DNA from: Mucidula mucida
Lineage: Eukaryota; Basidiomycota; Agaricomycetes; Agaricales; Physalacriaceae
Direction: 5' to 3'
Length of the DNA stretch: 33,434 nucleotides
Assembly (NCBI GenBank): GCA_015501055.1
Contig: JADNYV010000376.1
Span: forward strand, 1-33,434
The notes under the pieces: generated by a model
The model's input: only the letters and a program-made list of their open reading frames with translations
Told to the model about the DNA's origin: nothing
Database searches by the model: none
Made by a program: the position numbers and the translations under genes
Shown here: positions 20,874-30,263 of the stretch, piece by piece
How positions within the stretch are numbered: the first letter of the stretch is position 1
Layout of the letters: every line of letters begins with the position of its first letter

Positions 20874-22465
20874 CCCCAAACCCATTCGCCCTTCCCGGTT
20901 AGCGATGTCAATGGCTTCGCTACCCCCGCAAATCCCCGGATGAAACGTCGGTAGAAGTTGCAGAAACCCAGGAATGACTGCACTTCCTTCTTCTTCGTCG
21001 GCTCCTTCCATTCCTTTACTACGGCCACTTTTGCCGGATCCATCTTCACTTCTCCTCCTCCAACAATAACTCCCAAGTAATCTACAGTATGTGCCTCAAA
21101 ACTACATTTCTCGGGTTTTAAATACAACTTATTTACTTGCAATATCTCTAGTACTTGTCGTACAATATGCCTATGTTCTTCCAATGTGTTCGTAAAAATG
21201 AGTATGTCGTCTAGGTAAACTATAACATGTCCTTCATCGATCAACTCCTTCAGAATGTGATTCATGAATGATTGGAACGTTGCCGGCGAGTTTGTAAGTC
21301 CGAAGAACATGACTGAGGGCTCAAACAGGCCTCGGTTTGTTCTAAACACCGCTTTCCACTCATCCCCTTCTTTGATCCGGATGTTATTGTAACCCCATCG
21401 GACATCCATCTTCGTGAAAACCTTTGCTCCCTTCAACTTGTTGATAAGCTCCTGAATCAACGGCAAGGGGTATCGGTTCTTGATTGTCATGTCGTTCAAC
21501 TTCCGATAATCCTGCACTGGCTGAAGGCTTCCGTCCTTCTTCTTGACAAAGAAGAATGGTGACGCCATGGGTGAGATTGATGGCCGTATGCGTCCCGTCC
21601 GTATGTTTTCCTCCAAGAACTCGTCTAACGCCTTCTGCTCGGATGGGCTAAGGGGATAGACCTTACAGTCAACCGGTTTGGAACCAGGCGTAAGTTCTAT
21701 CGCGTGATCCCAGGGTCTTCGCTCCGGTAACTTGTCAAAGTCCGTCTTGCTAAATACATCGGAGAATTCCTCAATGTAAGGTGCAGCAGCGGATGAAGGC
21801 TGTTGTGATCTCAGCTTTTCACCGCTTTTGCGATAGTTGTCCCAGTCCATCCAGAACAAACACTCTCCCTCTTCCAACTTCTCTTCTACGTCTTCTCCTT
21901 CATCTTCCGGCAAGTTATACTCGGGTAGGTAGCCGCAACGGTCTGGGCATCGATCAAAAGACAACGTGGATTCCGTCCAGTTGATCGTGGGGTTGTGATA
22001 TCGTAACCAATCTAGCCCCAAAAAGATGCTTGTTTTGCCAAGATTGGTGACGGCCAACTCAATCTTTTCTGCGTGATCACCGATCTTCATCCGGACCTCC
22101 ACAAAGCCTTCGATTGCTCCTCCCTCGTTTAGGGTTCCATCCGCATTGTAGACAGGGAGCTTGACCGGTAACTCCTTGATCGGGAGTCCGTTCTTCTCGA
22201 CGAATTCTTTATTGACACAAGAACCCGTTGCTCCACTGTCAAGAAGGGCACTCGTTTCCCATTCAGAGCCTGTGTGTACGCTCTCTATGGTTACTCGGAG
22301 TTTCATGTCCTGCCCCTTTGTTCCCCGGATGTACTTCCTCGACTTTTTCAACTCCGTCACAACTTCCACCGCAGCTTCCTTTGTCAACGCTCTGATCGCC
22401 ATTACCTTCTCCTCCGTCGCTTCTCTCTCTCTCCGCTCCGGCATCCATGCTCTCAAAATTCCCAC
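20869..22465 (-). CDS. Element 3 pol, 5' part: protease and reverse transcriptase
   Basis: The frame open from 22465 to 20843 (540 codons) covers protease and RT. The protease active site DSGATGS is at residues 76-82, with the ILG-type end motif read as [14 protein letters not shown] runs from the [20 protein letters not shown] lead-in through [56 protein letters not shown] to YLDD at 417-420 (21206-21217) and [12 protein letters not shown]. After WVWG a one-base loss in a purine run (about 20871-20873) throws the frame off. The GTG at 22465 is not a start; the region is expected to be made as a Gag-Pol fusion. Confidence 0.9.
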
Positions 22466-22672
22466 TGCTCTCGCACGTCATCCTCTCTTAGCCGTTGTGC
22501 AATCCACTCGGACGTATTTGGCTCAAATCTTTCTTTCGCAGGTTTTGTTGGTGAAGTCGTCGATGATATTTTAGATGTTTCAGTACCCGTACTGTAAATA
22601 AATTCTGCATCTGACGACCCTTCCCTTGATGACTGCTCCGGCAGGACTGCGTCTACTGCGGGAGCTTCGCAA
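22453..22672 (-). CDS. Gag-Pol linker in the -1 frame
   Basis: Shifting back one base at the heptamer gives a 72-codon open reading beyond the gag stop: Ser/Thr-rich, with [12 protein letters not shown] and [14 protein letters not shown]. It ends at TGA 22453-22455. The protease frame is again offset by one base, which one lost T in the TTTT run at about 22455-22459 would explain. The composition suits a linker between knuckle and protease. Low complexity makes the homology weak. Confidence 0.55.
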
Positions 22673-22677
22673 AACCC
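22635..22677 (-). promoter_or_regulatory. Predicted -1 ribosomal frameshift signal at the gag end
   Basis: On the minus strand, G GGT TTT (plus coordinates 22671-22677) fits the X XXY YYZ slippery rule in the gag frame. A 5-nt spacer (GCGAA) is followed by a stem-loop: GCTCC (22661-22665) pairs with GGAGC (22635-22639), and after a C-C mismatch GCAG pairs with CTGC. The gag TAG (22653-22655) lies in the loop. GGGUUUU is a known natural slippery site. Its use here is an inference from layout. Confidence 0.6.
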
Positions 22678-23581
22678 AACTCTTCGGCCAACTTCTTCTT
22701 CTCCTCGTCATTCATTTCGGTCCATAGACCCCGAATCGTCTGGGGTCGATCCTTCTTAGGACAGAACCTACTGACATGGCCGTGTTCGCCACAGCTGAAA
22801 CAAAGTCCTCTTCGACGTGCGTTGTCGATGTCCATCGGTCTGCCGGCTCCTCCATAGGTAACGCCGGTGGCATCTCGTCGTGTGATTGGCGTCGGGGGTG
22901 GATTCGTAGGTTGACTCTCGATGTAGCCGCCTGCGGAGCTTGGGGCCGGACCTGCATGCCGGACCTCTTGCTCGCCGCCCGCCTTCTCCATAGCTGATCG
23001 ATCTGAATGATCTGTGCCTTCCAATCCTTGTACTTCTTTGGCAACCCATCTCGGCTGCCATAGATCTGGTCGATGATCTTCTCGTTGACATTGGTCTCGA
23101 GAAGTCGCACGACAAATGCGTCATCCTTCGAGTATTCCGCCTGAGTAAGCAGGACCTCGAACTTCTGAAAGAAATCTTGAGCGGTGTCTTGCCCCTGGCG
23201 CAACCGTTTGATCTGATCTTGCGCATCTCGCGCGAGGTTGGAGTCCACAAATCGCTCCTTCAAGTTCTCCTTGAACTCAGTCCAAGAGACTGTCCATTCC
23301 TCTTCCTCCTCGTCGAAGTTCTGGTCCGAGTAGTTCTGGACCCATGCGTCAACATGATCTCCTCGGATGTAGGAGAGAACAACATCAATCCTTTCGGAGT
23401 CCGATGTGAGGTTATTCTTCTTGTCACGGATGTACGTGAACATCGATCGCCACCAGCTCTTGTACTTGGACTTGTCCCCGTCATAGTCATAAGGCTTGTT
23501 GACAAGGGATCGGCCTTTGATTTCGACATCGGCGTGATGAGCGGGTGTGTGATGAGCGGCTTCGGGTGCTTCGTTGGACAT
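22653..23581 (-). CDS. Element 3 gag with CCHC zinc knuckle, one frame break
   Basis: Starts at ATG 23579-23581. The N-terminal part reads SLVNKPYDYDGDKSKYKSWW, then LSYIRGDHVDAWVQN and FKENLKERFVDSN, the helical capsid region seen in gypsy Gag proteins. At about 22993-23000 (CAGCTATGGAG on the coding strand) one base appears to be missing. The second part continues in the next frame: MEKAGGEQEVRHAG, PMDIDNARRRG, then CFSCGEHGHVSRFC, a perfect CX2CX4HX4C knuckle, ending [12 protein letters not shown] at 22653. Total length is about 310 residues, which is normal for this family. It forms virus-like particles and packages element RNA in the known family members. Confidence 0.85.
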
Positions 23582-24166
23582 GATGGATCGGGGTGATGGG
23601 ATCGGGGAGTGAAAGGGTGAAAGTGGGGATATGGGTGATGCGGATTTGGATGAAACGGGTGAGGGAATAGAGGTTTGGATGAATAGGGAGGGATCGCCTA
23701 GATCTGAAATAGAATCCAGGACTTGGTAGGGTGGGGAATGATGATGTGTATCGTAAGGTAAGTAAAGTAGGTAGGTATCGTAACTGTCTACACTATTTAC
23801 CGACTACTGACTACGTATCTACGGAGCCCAAGAGCTTGTCACAAGTTCGCAATTGCCCAGCCGACGTCCCTCTGGTGTGAGGTAAGCCGAAGTTTTCCTG
23901 GGAACGGGGGTTGACCCGTAAACAGCGCCCACTGAAGTGCAACTGCCAAAAGTTCGTTCTCGTGAGAGCGGCTACTTCCAGCACCCGAGGCAGTTATCTC
24001 TAACTGTTAGCCGGCGCTACTGGGACCAATACACACGTATGCGGACGTGCGCTGGGATTAGGAATCCGTCGATCTGTAAACAGGGAAAGGGAACAGGGGA
24101 ATGTGCGATGATCAAACAGCGAAGTGCTGATCGACAATCAGGAATGTGTGGTAGGTGGTAGAAAGG
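23582..24166 (-). other. 5' leader of element 3
   Basis: About 585 bp between the primer site and the gag ATG, without a credible open frame. The first part next to gag is G/A- and T/G-rich on the plus strand (gggatcggggagtg). It should hold the untranslated leader and packaging signals; none can be named. Confidence 0.6.
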
Positions 24167-24177
24167 AGTTCCGATCT
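24167..24177 (-). other. Primer site complementary to the RNA 5' end (Tf1-like self-priming)
   Basis: Two bases after the 5' LTR the minus strand reads AGATCGGAACT. The same LTR carries, on the minus strand, AGTTCCGATCT (plus 24285-24295), its exact complement, 33 nt downstream of the start of a TATATAAG box, that is, at the expected RNA start. The site does not begin with TGG, so it does not fit a tRNA 3' CCA end. Self-priming from the RNA 5' end is known for the Tf1/sushi group, which also carries chromodomains. Confidence 0.75.
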
Positions 24178-24179
24178 TC

Positions 24180-24708
24180 TGTTAGCGACTGACTAAGCCA
24201 CGAGACTCAACCAGGTACCACAGCAAGAACTAAGGAAGAAGATGTTCGCGTTCGTAAGACTAGGCTAGGCCAGGTGTATAAACGAGATCGGAACTAAAGT
24301 ACAATGATACTACACTACTGCTTATATACTAGTAAGTCTGTGTTTGAAACTCCTTGTCCATACGCGTTTCCACTAGGGATGCTCCACGCCCTTGACCCAG
24401 TGTTGTATGCTACTAGTCCGTGAAACCATTAAATACGAGTGGTGACTGCATGTAAGTAATAATACTGAAACGACCATGTGTGCTACGAGTGTCGGTGGTG
24501 TGTATACAATAGGGAGTCCATGAGGTATCGGCATGTATGATGTCATCCATGTGTTGGGCGTGTGTCCGACATGAGTACGGCTTCGGTAATGAAAAGGGGT
24601 ATGATCGGTGACGAAACAGATGATGAAACGGTCCGTTGGTTGATAAGACAAGGCTCCCGATAAGATATGATAAGATGTGAAAATGTGAAAATATGGCGGT
24701 TCATAACA
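24180..24708 (-). mobile_element. 5' LTR of element 3
   Basis: 529 bp. On the coding (minus) strand it begins TGTTATGAAC and ends GCTAACA. It contains the TATA box, the likely RNA start and the word complementary to the primer site. It is near-identical to the 18186-18714 copy. Confidence 0.93.
24321..24328 (-). promoter_or_regulatory. TATA box of element 3 LTR promoter
   Basis: The minus strand reads TATATAAG, 33 nt from its first base to the A of AGTTCCGATCT (24295), a normal TATA-to-start distance. The other LTR has the same arrangement. Confidence 0.65.
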
Positions 24709-24964
24709 GATGTGTGACATAAATACACGCTATTAATGAGTTATTGTTGTGGAAGGCAACACAAAGCCACCCGTTACAGAGAAATTAATCATTTTTATGT
24801 ATCTGCTGCTTCTGGACGTTTGAAACAAGACATGTCTTGGTCTCTTGCCCTTGAAGTTAAGCACAGAAGAAGATAAATGTTTGAGTACCGGTATCTGTAT
24901 TCCAGTAGTGTTTATATCTATTAAAGACTGCTTAAGTGTGGTCTGTAAGAGACATAATGAAAAC
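24709..24964. other. Right flank of element 3, no clear gene
   Basis: Lower GC than the left flank. The minus strand has an open reading continuing from the Cys-rich fragment upstream of it, but no conserved feature. The sequence next to the LTR (gatgtgtg) does not match the left flank. Confidence 0.4.
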
Positions 24965-25515
24965 TTACATAAATCTGTATCCACTTGCTTCACAAATCTT
25001 GCGGGCCACTTGATATGCCATAAGTGCTGCTTCTACTTGAATTGGAGTGGCATCCTTGGCTGTATCTCCAGCATTACAGATCTTAGATAGAAGCACCTTA
25101 AGTTTATCAACTGCTTCAAACTGGAACATGTCCCTTTTGTGATTTGCAATCACTTGGACTGCTTCTTCCCATGTCATCTCCGGCAGGGTATCTGCAGGCT
25201 TCTCCGGCACTGTGGTCTCAGAGGCAGTACCCAGTGCGCTGTTCTCCTTCAAAGTGCCTGATTTCTTGGCAGTGACATGTGTCTTATTATGCTTGCTACA
25301 TCCAAAACATTTCTTCTTATACGCAAGGTTGGCCTTGTGCGGGAACAAGGACACCAGACCTGTGTATAAGCAGTGGAAACATTTCCAAACCTCTATTTCC
25401 ATTAAAAACACATTACTGATGTGTTATTATATGTACAGAACATAAACTCCCACCTTTGAACATGTTATCAGACACTCAGCGGCATATAGTGCAGTTAAGC
25501 AGAAATACATGTATT
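24965..25515 (-). pseudogene. Cys-rich unidentified protein fragment
   Basis: The main exon reads on the minus strand from about 25394 to a stop at 24965: VWKCFHCLYTG, ANLAYKKKCFGCSKHNK, then a hydrophilic region and EEAVQVIANHKRDMFQFEAVDKLKVLL with ALMAYQVARKICEASGY. An upstream piece is probably joined by a GTGGGA..AATAG intron (about 25393-25453); it reads NCTICR-stop-VSDNMFK, where the stop would be CGA changed to TGA. Together the Cys pairs (CTIC, CFHC, CFGC) suggest a zinc-binding module, but not one I can name. It may be a decayed gene, or a real one with a different exon structure. Confidence 0.4.
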
Positions 25516-26231
25516 TGACATGGGACTTGGTAACTATTTTGGCTCTACTATGTTATGGGAATTTGTTATGTAATCCGCCAAATGGGTGAGACTGCCCACA
25601 ATGTTTCATGTCAACTCCTTGGATAAGACCTGGTCAAATGTTTGGAACATATAACCTCAGAACTGCATGTCTCCTCATTAGGCACAAGCTTGCTGCCTTA
25701 AACAGGTGGACAAGAGATGGATTTAGACAAAACACCAGTGTGTAGTCATGTCTTATGTAGCTTGACACATTAACTTAATGTTATAAATATTCACAAATAC
25801 TCATACTTATCAAGACTCATCAGTGCATCTATATGCAATAGTTCTGCAAATACTTTGAATCTAGTAATATACACCTGCTTTACCTTTACCTTTAGTTAAC
25901 AAGAGTTTTTACTAACATGAATACTTCTTAATATTATACTTTCTACCTCAAATAAGTCAGCTTTCTGCATAAAATGGTGAATATACTTAAGTATACTGCT
26001 CAAGTATACTTGCACTATACTTGAGTATTCACATACTCTAGACTTGTAAATATTTAAGAGTAGAGTCTAGAGTAGAGTAGAGTATGAAGTAGACTATAGA
26101 GTTATGAATACTGGTCTTGGGGCAAGAGTTATTCACAAGATGAATATGAATATACTTAAGTATAGGCTTATGTCCATCTCTAGTGCACACTATCCCGTCC
26201 TGCCCCATCTCTCTGGTTATACATTACTAAT
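25516..26231. repeat. AT-rich stretch with a repeated 14-bp palindrome
   Basis: No supported gene. The perfect palindrome tatacttaagtata occurs at 25982-25995 and 26151-26164. Between them lie further words related to it (caagtatactt, actatacttgagtat) and a run of agagtagagtctagagtag. The block 25978-26165 could fold extensively and resembles the remains of a foldback element. Confidence 0.5.
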
Positions 26232-26718
26232 TTTTACCCCAAGGAGAATTCCATCAATAAAGTGCTTGAACAGCATCTTGTCCTTTTAAAGTCATGCCCT
26301 CTTGATGTAGAGCTGTCCTTGGGGATGGGCCTGTACTCCAACAAGGCCATAGAGGCTGTGATTAATGCGGTCTCCGGGCATTCTATCCAGTTGCAAGACC
26401 TGGAGTTCCGCAGAGGGCGATTCAAGACAGAATGCTTTTTTGAGATGCTCTCCAAGGCCGACCTGAGGCTTTTGAGATGTCTCAAGGTGTACAACTCCAG
26501 TGATTTCCCGGAATTGAAGGAATACAATATTGTGTCAAAGTTGACGTTGGAGAACTACGTCCAACTTGAGGTGCTGCACATCACGTCCAACTCGAGGTGC
26601 TGCACATCGCCCACAAGAGCTCGACTTTAGCGGCATTCTTGTTAGATTTGAAGGATCAGGGGCTGGATGTTACCTGGAGGATAGCTGAGAGACAGGAGAT
26701 GCAAAGAAGGCCGTAGAA
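26232..26718 (+). pseudogene. LRR-like (F-box family) gene fragment with frame-shifting duplication
   Basis: Reads FYPKENSINKVLEQHLVLLKS, then LDVELSLGMGLYSNKAIEAV, LQDLEFRRGRF, DLRLLRCLKVYNSSDFPELK and KLTLENYVQLEVLHI, the irregular leucine-rich layout seen in the C-terminal half of Agaricomycete F-box proteins. A 26-bp tandem duplication (26558-26583, 26584-26609) shifts the frame so that the reading ends at 26630. The other frame continues from the second unit as IAHKSSTLAAFLLDLKDQ and stops at about 26716-26718. The 5' end is missing or lies behind an intron. The F-box assignment is an inference from style, since no F-box is present. Confidence 0.5.
26558..26609 (+). repeat. 26-bp tandem duplication
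   Basis: Two adjacent units starting cgtccaac and containing gaggtgctgcacatc. 26 bp is not a multiple of three, so the LRR-like frame breaks here. The units differ at one position (c/t) plus the junction. Confidence 0.8.
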
Positions 26719-26756
26719 AGCTACCTTTGAGAAGCTATTGTGCTCCGTATGATGTA

Positions 26757-27000
26757 CTGTAGCGTTTTGACCGTAACTTCACAGCCTGTGACCCATTATG
26801 GTCTGAAGTTACAGCGAACAGCTTCACAGACCCTTAAATTGCCTTTTTTGGACAGTTCCGCTTATAGCGGGACCTGAAATTTCCTTATTTGGAGGCTCTT
26901 GCCTGACCAAAGTGGTCCGTGACCCGTTATGATGTATATATAGCTTCACTTCAAAGACCCCCGTGACCCGTTATGTGAATTTGCGGTCGAAACGCTACAG
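26757..27000. mobile_element. 244-bp MITE with 17-bp inverted ends and TA duplication
   Basis: The left end is CTGTAGCGTTTTGACCG; the reverse complement of the right end is CTGTAGCGTTTCGACCG, one mismatch in 17. TA flanks both sides (26755-26756, 27001-27002). Internally gtgacccgttatg or a close variant occurs three times (about 26788, 26919, 26963). It has no coding capacity. TA duplication suggests a Tc1/mariner-like source, but the ends differ from the MITE at 11795-12481. Confidence 0.8.
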
Positions 27001-27002
27001 TA

Positions 27003-27328
27003 TAGTACTTACGCCGGCTGGAACGAATGAAAAGGTCCGACTATGTCACTACGAGGGCGGTTCAACCCAATTCCAATGAGGAGTGAGGGTGTGCGAGATC
27101 ATTTTGTCATGCCTAGTCCCCAGAGAGCTCTCAAAAGACACAATAATTTCCTCATGGTATGCAAATGTTGTTGACTGCCGCCAGTGCGGAGTTGATGATG
27201 ACAACAATCAAAGATTGACACTTCTTTTTGTTCTTGGAGGAAGACAATGGCATGTTGCTGTCAATTTTTGGAAGGTACGACTCACAAGCAAGTGAGCGCC
27301 TACTTAGTATAGCCGAGAAGCAAATCTG
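27003..27328. other. Stretch without a supported gene
   Basis: A 70-codon frame at 27083-27295 has no family resemblance. The region may contain the promoter of the acidic protein gene starting at 27329. Confidence 0.35.
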
Positions 27329-28122
27329 ATGACCACCATTGTTCACCTTCCGAACAATGAGTCAATTACCGAAACTGGATACCCCGCTCAGCGCGTGTTT
27401 AGGGACGCGACAATGGAGGCAGGTGACGCGCGAGGCGCGTATATAACTGGTGACTGGGACAGGACAACCATCCACCACCACTACCACCACTGCACTGTCA
27501 TCATGACATCGCCTCTCCGAGTTTCATTTGTCGACGAGTGGGTCACTCTAGAGTCCGTTTCCAGCGTCAACCAGGCGGGTCTGTCAGAGTGGCTGGTGTT
27601 CTTCGCTCTCGAAGACGAGGACAATGACGAGTCTTTGGAATACCGTTATGATTGCGAGGATAGCAGCTTTGAGTCCGAAGCCGAAGAAGAAGAAGTGCCG
27701 GATCTGTGGGAGTCGGACGATGAGAGTAGCAGTGACGAGGAAGACTTGGTCGAGTACGTCATTGGTTCTCAAATTAACGTTCAAGGGAGCTGATGTAAAC
27801 TCACAGGACCGACTGGATGTCCGACGAAGAGAATGAGCCTGAGGTTTGGGACGAAGACCCGGCGGATTGCCTCGAATATCTCCCTTTTGTTTTTCGATCG
27901 AGTTCTAAGCTAGGTCACAACTACTGTAATAAACGAAATAAACACACTGTACATTGCATCATGCCATCCGCGTCAGAGTCCAGTGTGCAAGTTTCCCACC
28001 TACCCCCACCTCCGTCTACGATATCGCGCGGGCGGAGCATTGACGTTGAACAAAATGGTATGTGCGAACGGTTGAAACACGACGTTGACTTGGGTTGGAC
28101 TTGGAAGGCATCAATGAATTAG
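27329..28122 (+). CDS. Two-exon acidic hypothetical protein
   Basis: Proposed exons 27329-27753 and 27807-28122, joined across a 53-bp intron (GTACGT start, CTGAT branch-like motif, CACAG end). The acidic composition continues across the junction (SSSDEEDLVE / TDWMSDEENEPEVWDEDP), which supports the join. Length is 246 residues. A His-rich patch (HHHYHH) is near residue 50, followed by long Glu/Asp stretches, likely disordered. The reading after about 27890 looks less protein-like and contains AATAAA-type words, so the true end may be earlier, with another exon or a 3' untranslated region. No family is recognised. Confidence 0.42.
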
Positions 28123-30072
28123 TGGTCGTGAGAATCCCTCAGGCGGGATCTATCAAACTTTATAGAGAGAAAGGTTAGACAAGGGAGGAGAGGTAATAAT
28201 GCGGTGAGGCAGGACAGATAGTCGTGCTGAGGTGCCAGATTCCCACCTTGTGAATGAGATTTTGGAGGTGGGAAGAGCGTTGGAGGGGGGAGGCGTACTA
28301 CTCTATAGTTGTCCAAAGAGATGCAGCGAAAGAGGGCGCAACCCATATCCGTGATATGAGTGCGCAGCTTTGGAGAGTCTGTTCGCCCCGGAGATTTTTT
28401 ATGATCAAATCTACAAGCTCTGGAGGTAAAATAGACACGTCCATTTATATACTTGGAAGATGAGGATTAGTTAGTATTAGATGGGATGGTATTGCTGAAA
28501 CTTACTGAAGTAAGTGGACAACGCTACTGAGTAGTAGTGCTCTGAGGGCTCTAGCAGTCGAAGAAATGTGGTGAATTCAGAAAGACAGAGTCCTTGAGAA
28601 CGATCAGGAAATCGGGCACGCGAGACATTTTCTATGGGACCACTGGGGACAAGTTCAAATCTGTCGTACAAGTGCCAGCTTAAGTACTGATATACGCCGA
28701 GTATTTAGCACGAGGGTTTGATGACGGTCAGAACACAAAAGCGGATTGACCTCGCTTGATCACTAACCACCATCATCGTTCGCGTAATCCTGCTGCAACA
28801 TTTTTCGTCAATCAACAGCGCACGGCCGTGCAGGAACATAGAAAATGGTGATTTGGGCCCGTTGGTGCATTGATTACACGCGCGTAACTTGCTCATTTAT
28901 GTTCAAGCAAGCATAGATTTCATACACCTGGGCCGTGCCCATGCAGAAATCTGGCTAGAATTACCTCTTACGCGCATGTCATGACATATACTGGACTTTT
29001 CGATGGAAAACACGCCAAGTAGGACGCTAGTGAGGCCTTATTTCATGCCAACGTAAGGCGCCCATGAGACCCAAGGCTGGCTTATTGCCTTGGCTTACCA
29101 TCCGGATTTCAATTACTCGCATTCAGACTTGGTGCGTGATCGCGTCCATATTGCTCGACGCATTGGCTTCATTCGTTTGCAGTGCAACCCACGTATTCTG
29201 GGGAAGAGAGTCCAACGGCGGTCACGAAGAAATTGGTTGGCTACACCATCAAAAATCAGTGCGTCTTTCTAGAGTTCTCTGGGCTCGCATTCCTAATACG
29301 ATGCTCTCAATAAACTGGACGCTCCTCATTCTCCTCTTTCTCGACACGCCCCAAGACATGGTATATCAACGCACCTTCAACCAAACGCCTATGCTACGGC
29401 CGACCTCGCGTTCCTCGCTTGCGCTGCTGCACTGATACTCAGTGATAGCAAGAAAGGACACCTACCCTAGCAAACAAACAACGCGACCAGACGTCGCCGG
29501 CTCTGAAAAGGCCTTGACTAGAATACGGGCTCAAGTATGACTGGTTGCGTTTTCCGAGATCAAATCAGTCCATGCTTATAAAATCTCTAGGCTAGCTGCG
29601 CCATTCACGAGGGCAAACAGTTAATCGCCCTCCAAAGCTTTCCCGACGCTCAACCCGTATCTATTAGACGCGTACATGCCTTCTCCATCCTACCCAAAAC
29701 ATTGCAGTCCATCTGTTTTTTTAGCTCCTGCGAAACGAGACAGGCAGGTTATCGATTTTTCGGATGCTCAAACCTTGCTCGCAAAGACCTGCTCCTACAA
29801 CAACCACCTCTCTCATTCCACAAAAGACATGTCGAAATATTCCAGGCCGCGTCGCCCTGAAGCATTTCGCCCTATGTATCTTCAATGGACCTCGTCGCCG
29901 AAAGGCATACGAGTTCTACTCGTCTCACATGCGCTCCTCTTCGTGGATCCACTTACTCGCCTACGATGCTCTGCCAACGGCCTGTGGGTATCGCGACCCT
30001 ACCGCTACCGTTCTAAACAGCCACGTCAACGGGCGCGAGCCAGAACCGGCCGATATGTTGTGTAAAACTCCA
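28123..30072. other. Long stretch with only weak open frames
   Basis: Frames at 29064-29435, 29090-29272 and 29676-30108 (+) overlap in different phases and show no conserved motif; the piece YHPDFNYSHSDLVRDRVHIARR at about 29098 looks protein-like but is short. The region may contain a decayed multi-exon gene. Nothing can be named with confidence. Confidence 0.35.
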
Positions 30073-30263
30073 GTGACTGATGCCTTTCAGTGTAGCGATG
30101 GTTCTTGAGCGGTGATTTAGATGGGATAATGAGGTATGTTTGTTTCTCCGAATTGCTACATATCCCGAAACTCATTCATAATATCTTTAGGGATCAACTG
30201 GAATGCTACCCGTGTCTGCGTCACGAAACGATAGACTAGGAGAGCATGTAGATACCAGATAAC
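30073..30263 (+). pseudogene. Duplicated exon-intron fragment, copy 1
   Basis: Similar over about 190 bp to 31255-31445. Shared blocks: gtgactgatgcctttc, tagcgatggttcttg, aattgctacatatccc, actcattcat, cgtgtctg, acgaaacg, catgtagatacca. A GTATGT..CTTTAG intron (30134-30190) is at the same place in both copies. Flanking readings (MVLER-, and after the intron NWNATRVCVTKR) match between the copies, but each has in-frame stops, so both appear dead. The family is unknown. Confidence 0.55.

Larger units (their letters stand above)
18186..24708 (-). mobile_element. Young chromodomain Ty3/gypsy retrotransposon 3, minus strand
   Basis: A complete element of 6,523 bp read on the minus strand: 5' LTR (24180-24708), self-priming-type primer site, leader, gag, protease, RT, RNase H, integrase with chromodomain, polypurine tract, 3' LTR (18186-18714). 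The LTRs are 529 bp each and differ at two positions by eye, so the insertion is recent. All catalytic residues are intact. There are three single-base frame breaks. The expected 5-bp target duplication is missing: the left flank is ccgac and the right flank is gatgt. Confidence 0.93.

Noticed and set aside
22161..22597. Plus-strand frames opposite the protease region of element 3
   Set aside because: Antisense shadows of gag-pol with no independent support.
22712..22990. Continuation of the gag N-terminal frame to 22712 (Arg-rich tail)
   Set aside because: The real gag continues in the neighbouring frame, which carries the CCHC knuckle; the tail is off-frame noise after the one-base loss.
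18186..24708. Endogenous virus with an envelope gene
   Set aside because: After the chromodomain the reading goes straight into the polypurine tract; there is no third ORF, so it is a plain gypsy retrotransposon.
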